Below, one piece after another: positions 58,566-64,000 of a stretch of DNA of 64,000 nt; positions within the stretch are counted from its first letter, which is position 1, and each line of letters begins with the position of its first letter. The DNA is from Streptomyces klenkii (GTDB lineage Bacteria > Actinomycetota > Actinomycetes > Streptomycetales > Streptomycetaceae), in the NCBI RefSeq assembly GCF_003626645.1, contig NZ_RBAM01000001.1, forward strand, positions 744,001 through 808,000, written 5' to 3'. The notes under the pieces were generated by a model. That model saw only the letters and a list, made by a program, of their open reading frames with translations, was not told where the DNA came from and searched no databases. Both the position numbers and the translations under genes were made by a program.

Positions 58566-59459
58566 TCAGACGACCAGGACCCGGCGGCCGCGCGTGTGAC
58601 CGGCCTGGCTGTCGATGTGTGCCTCCGCGGCCTCGGCGAGCGTGTACGACTTCTCGACCGGGATGTGGAGCTTTCCCCGCGAGATGAGGCCGACGGCCTC
58701 GGCGAGCGCTTCCGGCACGCTCCCGGCCACGCCGGAGAACCGGACGCCGAGCTCCGGCGCACCGAGATCGGCGATGGAGACCACCTTCTGCGGATCCCCG
58801 GTCAGCTCGACGAGCTCGCGGATCACGCCCGAGCCGGCCAGATCGAGGGCTGCGTCGACGTGGCCGAACTGCCGTACCCGCTCGACCCAGCCCTCGCCGT
58901 ACGTCGTGGCGAGGGCACCCAGGCTCCGTAGATAGTCCTGGTTCGCGGCCCCGGCCGTACCGATCACTGTGATGCCGCGGTCGCGGGCGATCTGCAACAC
59001 CGCCGATCCGACTCCGCCGGACGCGCCGCTGACCAGCAGCGTCTGCCCGGACCGCACACCGACCTCGCGGATGATGCGCAGCGCGGTCTCCACCACGGAG
59101 GGGTACCCGGCGGCCTCTTCGAACGTCAGCTGCTCGGGCATACGGGCCCAGGCCGACAGCACGGCGAACTCGGCATAGGTGCTCGCCCCTTCCCCGAACA
59201 CGTGGTCGCCGACCTCGACCCCTTCGACCCCCTCGCCGACCTCGTCCACCACCCCGGAGGCGTCGAGCCCGACTCCGGAGGGCAACTCGATGGGATGGGC
59301 CTTGAGGATCTGGCCTTCACGGATCCTCCAGTCGACCGGGTTCACGCCCGCCGCCCGCACGGCGATGCGTATCTGGCCGGGGCCCGCGTGGGGCTCCTCG
59401 GCATCCACGAGTTGCAGAACGTCCGGACCGCCGAACTCGGCGAAGCTCACTCTCTTCAT
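58566..59459 (-). CDS. quinone oxidoreductase family (MDR) enzyme
   Basis: A 297-aa zinc-independent MDR reductase: VSFAEFGGPDVLQLVDAEEP at the start, Rossmann motif LLVSGASGGVGSAVLQIARD (about 137-157), VDAALDLAGSGVIRELVELT. NADPH use is likely. Divergent from a TetR regulator with a 19-bp palindrome between them, so regulated by it (inference). Substrate unknown. Confidence 0.9.
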   Translation of the reverse strand: MKRVSFAEFGGPDVLQLVDAEEPHAGPGQIRIAVRAAGVNPVDWRIREGQILKAHPIELPSGVGLDASGVVDEVGEGVEGVEVGDHVFGEGASTYAEFAVLSAWARMPEQLTFEEAAGYPSVVETALRIIREVGVRSGQTLLVSGASGGVGSAVLQIARDRGITVIGTAGAANQDYLRSLGALATTYGEGWVERVRQFGHVDAALDLAGSGVIRELVELTGDPQKVVSIADLGAPELGVRFSGVAGSVPEALAEAVGLISRGKLHIPVEKSYTLAEAAEAHIDSQAGHTRGRRVLVV

Positions 59460-59471
59460 GCGGCCGACCGT

Positions 59472-59504
59472 AACGCTAACCGTTAGCGTTTCGCAACGGT
59501 TGCG
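59472..59504. promoter_or_regulatory. double palindrome, TetR operator candidate
   Basis: AACGCTAACCGTTAGCGTT (59472-59490) is a perfect 9-1-9 palindrome; CGCAACGGTTGCG (59492-59504) is a 6-1-6 palindrome right beside it. They lie 12 bp upstream of the reductase start codon and 25 bp upstream of the TetR start, an ideal position to repress both. Confidence 0.75.
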
Positions 59505-59529
59505 CCTTTGTAACTGGTAGTGTCAGGGC

Positions 59530-60114
59530 ATGACCGTGCCGTCCGGACGCCGTGAGCGCAAGAAAGCCGCGACCCGCCAGAAGATCGCTGATGCCGCCCT
59601 GCGGCTCTTCCTGGAACGCGGGTACGACGCGGTGGGCATCCGCGACGTGGCCGCCGAAGCCGACGTGGCCGTCACCACGCTCTTCTCCCACTTCGCCTCG
59701 AAAGAGGCCCTGGTGTTCGAGCAGGACGACAACTTCGAGCAACGCCTCACGCAGGCGGTCACCGGACGGGCACCGCACGAGCCGTTCCTCCCTGAGCTGC
59801 GCCGCGAGATCCAGGCCCTGGTACGACATTGCACGGCGGACGGCGCCGCCCCGATCTGGCGCATGATCGACGAATCGCCTGCCCTGCGGGAGTACGAGGA
59901 GTCGATGAGGCTGCGTCATGCGGAGTCGCTGGCAATGGCTATCGCCGCCGATCCTGACCTGTCGCAGACGACAACGGCCTGCCGGACGATCGCAAGGTTC
60001 GTGATCGACGCCTATTCGGTGGCTCGTGAGGCGGCCGACCCGGAGGCCGCGGTGGACGAGATCTTCCGGATGATCGAGGCGGCCTGGGAGGCCACCGGCC
60101 CGTCCAAACCGTAG
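59530..60114 (+). CDS. TetR family regulator
   Basis: A 194-aa TetR regulator. HTH about 12-60: RKKAATRQKIADAALRLFLE, DVAAEADVAVTTLFSHFASK. C-terminal helices form the ligand domain. Almost certainly represses itself and the divergent quinone reductase. Ligand unknown. Confidence 0.9.
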   Translation: MTVPSGRRERKKAATRQKIADAALRLFLERGYDAVGIRDVAAEADVAVTTLFSHFASKEALVFEQDDNFEQRLTQAVTGRAPHEPFLPELRREIQALVRHCTADGAAPIWRMIDESPALREYEESMRLRHAESLAMAIAADPDLSQTTTACRTIARFVIDAYSVAREAADPEAAVDEIFRMIEAAWEATGPSKP

Positions 60115-60310
60115 TCAGGACTCGCCCTCGCCCGGCGCCGTTTCGCCGAGCCTCGGCGGCGGAGTGGGTCAGTGCGCCAGGGCCTGTCCGACGAGTCATG
60201 GCCGGGTCCGCGGCGCCCGGCACGGCAGTCAGACCGTCGTGACCTGCAACTTCGTAGCGTCACGCACGATTTGAAACGGCCTTGGGTCCCGTCCTGGCCT
60301 GAGCGGACAC

Positions 60311-60922
60311 TCAGTTTGAACGGGGCCTGAGCAGGTCCTCGACAAGGGTGTCCACGAGACCACTGGGAATGCTCGACCCCGTCAGGGCGCAGTAGACGAT
60401 CGGGCCGATGAGGGCGTCGATCGTGGCGTCAGGGCCGATCCTGGGCGAGACCTCGCCGGCGTCGGTTCCGCGCGCGAACATTTCCCGTTCTTGTTCACGT
60501 CGCGGACCGAGATAGCGCTTGTGGAAGCTCTTGGCCGTGTCGGGATCGTGCTGCGCCTCGGCGATGAGCGCGAGCAGGACTTTGCCGGCCGGGTTGCTGG
60601 TGAGGAACCGCTCGAAGCCGCGGAGGTAGCCACGGATGCTCTCTGCCGTGGGCTTCTCCGTCGGCACGGGAAGGTGTTTGTCGCTGTCTTCGATGAGCGT
60701 GTCGAGGAGAATCTCGACCTTTGAAGGCCACCAGCGGTAGATCGTCTGCTTGGCGACGCCGGCACGGCGCGCGATGGCCTCGACGGTCAAAGCGCCGAAG
60801 CCGTGCTCGGCGAGCAGGTCGTCTGCGGCGTGAAGCACTGCGAGTCGTGCGGTTTCGTCGCGCCGGCTGCCGGAGCGCGGCCTGCGGGGCTGAGGACTGG
60901 CTGCGGGCATGCGAGACACCAT
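60311..60922 (-). CDS. TetR family regulator
   Basis: A 203-aa TetR regulator (start 60922 or 60910). HTH about 25-70: LAVLHAADDLLAEHGFGALT, AIARRAGVAKQTIYRWWPSK. Ligand domain with TetR_C_11-like features (GYLRGFERFLTSNPAGKVLL). Divergent from an SDR gene 82 bp away, likely its target, through the inverted repeat at 60954-60975. Confidence 0.9.
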   Translation of the reverse strand: MVSRMPAASPQPRRPRSGSRRDETARLAVLHAADDLLAEHGFGALTVEAIARRAGVAKQTIYRWWPSKVEILLDTLIEDSDKHLPVPTEKPTAESIRGYLRGFERFLTSNPAGKVLLALIAEAQHDPDTAKSFHKRYLGPRREQEREMFARGTDAGEVSPRIGPDATIDALIGPIVYCALTGSSIPSGLVDTLVEDLLRPRSN

Positions 60923-60953
60923 ACCTGTCCCGTCGGCAGCTCTATGGTGTTGT

Positions 60954-60975
60954 CTAGACGCAACGGCGCGTCTAG
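60954..60975. promoter_or_regulatory. inverted repeat in TetR/SDR divergent promoter
   Basis: CTAGACG (60954-60960) and CGTCTAG (60969-60975) with an 8-base spacer. GTCTAGAC overlapping the left arm is itself palindromic, and the right side repeats GTCTA twice (CGTCTAGTCTAA). It lies between the two start codons (60922 and 61005). Confidence 0.55.
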
Positions 60976-61004
60976 TCTAAATGCTCCACTGCGAAGGAGT
61001 GCGC

Positions 61005-61715
61005 ATGTCCACCACGTCCAAGCCTGACCGTGCGGCCCTCATCATCGGAGCCTCCCGAGGCTTAGGCCTCGTCCTCGCCAACGAGTTGGCTCGACGCGGC
61101 TGGCGAGTCATCGCCACGACGCGCCGGAGCGGCGGCGAACTGCAAGCGAGCGCCGATGCCTGGAACGGCCGGCTGACGGTCGAATCGCTGGAGATGACAA
61201 GCCCCGAACAACTGGCCGCGCTGCGCGAGCGGCTGGAGCGGCAGGAAGGCTGCCGACTCGACCTGCTCTTCGTCAACGCTGCGATCGACCGAGGGAATCT
61301 GCCGATCCACGAGGTCTCGACCGACATGTTCGCCGAGGTGATGACCACCAACGCGTTGAGCCCGCTGCGCGCCCTCGAGGCCCTCCGCGGACTCGTCGCG
61401 CCCGGCGGTACCGTCGCGGTCATGTCCTCCGACCAGGGCAGCATCTCGCGGAACACCGAAGGCGGTTATGAGCTCTACAAGGCCAGCAAGGCCGCGCTCA
61501 ACCAGCTGATGCGCAGCTACTCCACCCGCCATGCCGACGACGGACAGACCAAGCTGCTCATCGACCCCGGCCACAATCAGACTCAGCTCGGCGGACCCGA
61601 CGCGCCACTCATCCCCCAGGAGAGCATCCCGGCCGTCGTCGACGTCCTCGAAGCACAGACAGGCGCCCCCGGCCTGCAGTTCTTGGACCGCCACGGCGAG
61701 ACCGTCCCCTGGTAG
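61005..61715 (+). CDS. short-chain dehydrogenase/reductase
   Basis: A 236-aa SDR. GASRGLGLVLANELARRGW is the cofactor motif (15-33), VNAAID replaces the usual NAG motif, and YKASK (Tyr158, Lys162) with SSDQGS (Ser141/142) gives the catalytic triad. GAAGGAG lies 5 bases before the ATG at 61005. Closest in style to csgA/sniffer-like SDRs. Controlled probably by the divergent TetR. Confidence 0.88.
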   Translation: MSTTSKPDRAALIIGASRGLGLVLANELARRGWRVIATTRRSGGELQASADAWNGRLTVESLEMTSPEQLAALRERLERQEGCRLDLLFVNAAIDRGNLPIHEVSTDMFAEVMTTNALSPLRALEALRGLVAPGGTVAVMSSDQGSISRNTEGGYELYKASKAALNQLMRSYSTRHADDGQTKLLIDPGHNQTQLGGPDAPLIPQESIPAVVDVLEAQTGAPGLQFLDRHGETVPW

Positions 61716-62011
61716 AACTCCAGGCCGGCGCGCCGGGGCTGCCGCCTCCCTCGTTACGTCGCCGGTTTCCGTGGTCCGGTCAGGGCCACACGTTCCGGGA
61801 ATCAGCGGCTCGGGCACGGACAGTCAATTGTCTGTCAGGCTCCGGTCAATGATGCCGACCCGCTTCCACCACCGGATACGGCCGTTGCGGCAGCGACGCC
61901 TCGCCTGACCAGTGGCAACCAACAGAGCCCCTTGGAGCCGGTGCGGCGAGTGGAATCACCACGTCGGCGACAAGGGGCCCTGCCGCGTCACCACCACGAG
62001 CCTTCCCTCGG

Positions 62012-62683
62012 TTACCAGGGATACCAGGCGCCGTTGTACCACTGCTCGTTGGCGTCGTCGTTGTGGTGATCCATGTTGAAGTCCGGCCAGTAGTTGTCGT
62101 TGTGGTTCTTCGGGTAGGTCCCGATGCCGGCGGACTCGTCGCAGATGTAGTCCCAGTAGCAGATCGACTTGACCGGCACGTTGCCGAAGTTCCGGTCAGC
62201 GCCTGCGAGCGGGTAGCCGATGAGGGGGCCCCAAGGCGTGGTGCTGCCGTTGGTGCCGGGCCCGCCCTGACGCTTGGGGTCCGCGAGGAGAATGGCGTTG
62301 ACGTTGTCGAACGTCCTCCAGTTCTCGCTGATCCAGACGTGCACCACCGCGGCGCCCAAGGAGTACCCGCCCATCTTGACGTGCTGTCCCGGGCACGCGG
62401 CACGTTGGTCTCGGACCAGCCGGTTCAGCTCGTTCACGCCCGACCGGACGCCCAGGCCGGTGGGGACATCGCTCATGTACCCAACGTGCTGCTGGATGTT
62501 GCCGGTGAAACGGTCGTTGTTCCACCTGCTCCACGTGCCCCCGACAACAATCGTGTACGTGCCCTCGCACGGAGCTGTTGCCACCCGCGCCGTTGCCGCC
62601 TGCGCTGTGGCCCCCTGCGCCAGTGAAAGCCCGGATGTCAGCAGAAGAGCGGCCAACGTGGCCGCGATCCTTCCTCTTCGCAT
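62012..62683 (-). CDS. secreted alpha/beta hydrolase (PE-PPE/cutinase-like)
   Basis: A 223-aa exported protein. ATG at 62683 with GGGGAGA upstream begins a signal peptide (MRRGRIAATLAALLLTSGLS, cleavage near AQA). The mature enzyme has the serine hydrolase elbow GGYSLGAAVVH (near residue 103) and a preceding VKM strand; a later DP and the final HH regions (NHNDNYWPDFNMDHHNDD) could supply Asp and His. The layout fits PE-PPE/cutinase-like lipases or esterases found in actinobacteria. Substrate unknown. Confidence 0.7.
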   Translation of the reverse strand: MRRGRIAATLAALLLTSGLSLAQGATAQAATARVATAPCEGTYTIVVGGTWSRWNNDRFTGNIQQHVGYMSDVPTGLGVRSGVNELNRLVRDQRAACPGQHVKMGGYSLGAAVVHVWISENWRTFDNVNAILLADPKRQGGPGTNGSTTPWGPLIGYPLAGADRNFGNVPVKSICYWDYICDESAGIGTYPKNHNDNYWPDFNMDHHNDDANEQWYNGAWYPW

Positions 62684-62844
62684 TCGATTCTCCCCATGTA
62701 GTGGGCCTACGCGTCTGCCGACCGATGCGGTGCGCGGTCGGTCGGCCGAGTTCGCTGGACGACAGTGGCAGTGGCCGATGAAATCCCTGTGAAACCCGTA
62801 GGGCCCGAGCGGACTCACGCCAAGGGTGGGCCGCCGACCGGTGC

Positions 62845-62975
62845 TCACGGTGACCAGTTGCCGCTGGGCACGAGCTGGTAGCGGCCGTTCAACGGGCCGG
62901 CGGAGATCCTGGCGATGATCTCGATGCGCCCGTCGGCGTTGGCACCGAACCCGGCCCCGGACGCGCCGAGGCCGA
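62845..62975 (-). pseudogene. remnant of a beta-propeller lectin-like (tectonin/PLL type) repeat
   Basis: The last about 40 residues of a minus-strand frame read GLGASGAGFGANADGRIEII, ARISAGPLNGRYQLVPSGNW and end SP. NADGRIEIIA and PSGNWS follow the repeat unit of secreted PLL-like propellers (NADGRLEVFA ... APNGGWS). Only one unit is left, and no start or signal peptide precedes it. The rest of 62684-63385 holds nothing else I recognise. Confidence 0.4.
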
Positions 62976-63385
62976 GGACCTCCCGGGCGTGGCACGACGG
63001 GACGGCCCTGGACGACAATCCACCGGGCAGCACCATTCGTGCACCTGACGGGCCCGTCCGAGGTGTCCGTCCGACCACGATCCCGCGCGCGGGCGCCTCA
63101 GCGAATACCCCGACCGATTCGGCACGGCGCACGAAGCGGTGACGCCGGCTGTGCGCGAGCTGCCGCCTGGCCTCGGCCCGGCATGCTGTCGCTGGGCAGG
63201 GCCGGTGGGGGAGAAGCAGGCGTACCGCCTTCGCCCCCGCTCGGGACTCGGCAGTACCCGCTCGCGGCCGGGTGTCACACGGGCCGCTCATCTCGTAGGC
63301 GTGCGTGCGCACAGGAGAGCCTCGGGCAGGCCCGAGGCCGCCGGCCATGTGATCTGGAACGTTCCGGTTGCGAGGGCGGTGGTTC

Positions 63386-64000
63386 TCAGCTGCCGCGGCG
63401 TATCCGGGCCGCTTGGCGCGCTTCGGCGAGCTTGCGGGCCTCGGTGGCCTTGCGGGACTTGCCGCCGGTGCGGCGGGTGGCGTCCTTGCTCGTGCCCAGA
63501 CCGCGGAAGGGGGCATTCGTGTTCTTGGCCCCCGCCGCCGCGGGCTTGCCGTCGAGCGGGGTGCCGGAGGGGGCCTTGGCCCCGGTGATCCGGCTCAGCT
63601 CCGCCTCGCCCGAGCGCACCTTGGTGATCAGCGGCTCGATGCCTGCCTCGGTCATCAGCCGGCTCATGTCGCGGCGCTGGCCCGGCAGCACCAGCGTGAC
63701 GACGCTGCCGGACTGACCGGCCCGGGCGGTGCGGCCCGCGCGGTGCACATAATCCTTGGGGTCGGTGGGCGGGTCGACATTGACCACGAGGTCGAGGTCG
63801 TCGACGTGCAGACCACGGGCCGCGACATTCGTTGCCACCAGGACGGTGATCGCGCCGTTCTTGAACTGCGCGAGGGTCCGTGTGCGCTGCGGCTGGGATT
63901 TGCCGCTGTGCAGGGCCGCGGCGTGCACACCGCTGGCCCGCAGATGCCGGGTGAGCTGGTCGACGGCGTGCTTGGTGTCCAGGAACAGCAGGACGCGGCC
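63386..64000 (-). CDS. DEAD-box RNA helicase, C-terminal part (runs off the window)
   Basis: The frame is open to the right edge, so only the 3' part is seen. Helicase C domain motifs: RVLLFLDTKHAVDQLTRHL (motif IV area), LHSGKSQPQR, ATNVAARGLHVDDLDLVVN (motif V), DYVHRAGRTARAG (motif VI). The C-terminal tail is Lys/Arg/Ala-rich (KATEARKLAEARQAARIRRG), as in RhlE-like actinobacterial helicases. It unwinds RNA in the cytoplasm and is often cold-induced. The N-terminal RecA domain lies outside the window. Confidence 0.92.
   Translation of the reverse strand, partial: GRVLLFLDTKHAVDQLTRHLRASGVHAAALHSGKSQPQRTRTLAQFKNGAITVLVATNVAARGLHVDDLDLVVNVDPPTDPKDYVHRAGRTARAGQSGSVVTLVLPGQRRDMSRLMTEAGIEPLITKVRSGEAELSRITGAKAPSGTPLDGKPAAAGAKNTNAPFRGLGTSKDATRRTGGKSRKATEARKLAEARQAARIRRGS

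Noticed and set aside
1..64000. CRISPR arrays, tRNA or rRNA genes, insertion sequences, attachment sites
   Set aside because: I looked for regular repeats with spacers, cloverleaf-like segments, transposase motifs and integrases and found none.

Overview
The window is high-GC actinobacterial DNA, almost certainly from a Streptomyces chromosome. The reasons are very GC-rich third codon positions, many small secreted proteins with Ala-rich signal peptides, and Streptomyces-type families: an AfsR-like regulator, DUF4232, DUF5708, an MmyB-type regulator and many TetR, MarR and LysR regulators. I see no rRNA, tRNA, CRISPR array, insertion sequence or prophage.

Region 1 (1-11.9 kb) holds ordinary accessory genes: a GlxA-type regulator with a cupin, small secreted proteins, a membrane protein/winged-helix pair with a tandem-repeat operator candidate, and a two-component flavin monooxygenase divergent from an FCD-type GntR regulator. 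Three gene remnants lie here (ABM monooxygenase, an unknown N-terminus, VOC protein).

Region 2 (12.0-24.2 kb) is the centrepiece. Ten minus-strand genes match, in order and in kind, what I know of the blasticidin S peptidyl-nucleoside cluster (blsD to blsM). They read: glycosyltransferase (cytosylglucuronate synthase), radical SAM decarboxylase, a glycosyltransferase-like protein, KamA-type aminomutase (arginine to beta-arginine), DegT aminotransferase, ATP-grasp ligase, MFS exporter, a CHAT-like His/Cys protein with a zinc-ribbon-like motif, guanidino N-methyltransferase and CMP N-glycosidase. Inferred flow: CMP is cleaved to cytosine, glucuronylated, decarboxylated and aminated to cytosinine, joined to beta-arginine, N-methylated and exported. 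A divergent ABC-F ATPase at 24.6 kb may add ribosome protection. The CHAT-like protein and the second glycosyltransferase-like protein are the least explained parts.

Region 3 (26.3-37.7 kb) has an inositol-monophosphatase-like enzyme, a rearranged nitroreductase/TetR junction, an AraC regulator, small secreted and membrane proteins, a metzincin-ricin lectin protease, a two-component system with a divergent membrane protein, and a secreted protein that may be of aerolysin type.

Region 4 (37.8-42.2 kb) looks like the debris of a sterol or triterpenoid locus. It has a 5'-truncated sterol methyltransferase-like gene, a frameshifted and truncated oxidosqualene-cyclase-like gene, and a 5'-truncated squalene-epoxidase-like gene, followed by an apparently intact MMPL transporter.

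Region 5 (42.2-64 kb) is dominated by regulator/oxidoreductase pairs: MmyB-type/SDR, MarR/quinone reductase, TetR/quinone reductase and TetR/SDR. Most have clear inverted repeats in the divergent promoters. It also carries acetyltransferases, a PAP2 membrane enzyme, a large AfsR-like regulator, LysR/MFS, a secreted alpha/beta hydrolase, and at the right edge the 3' part of a DEAD-box RNA helicase that runs off the window.
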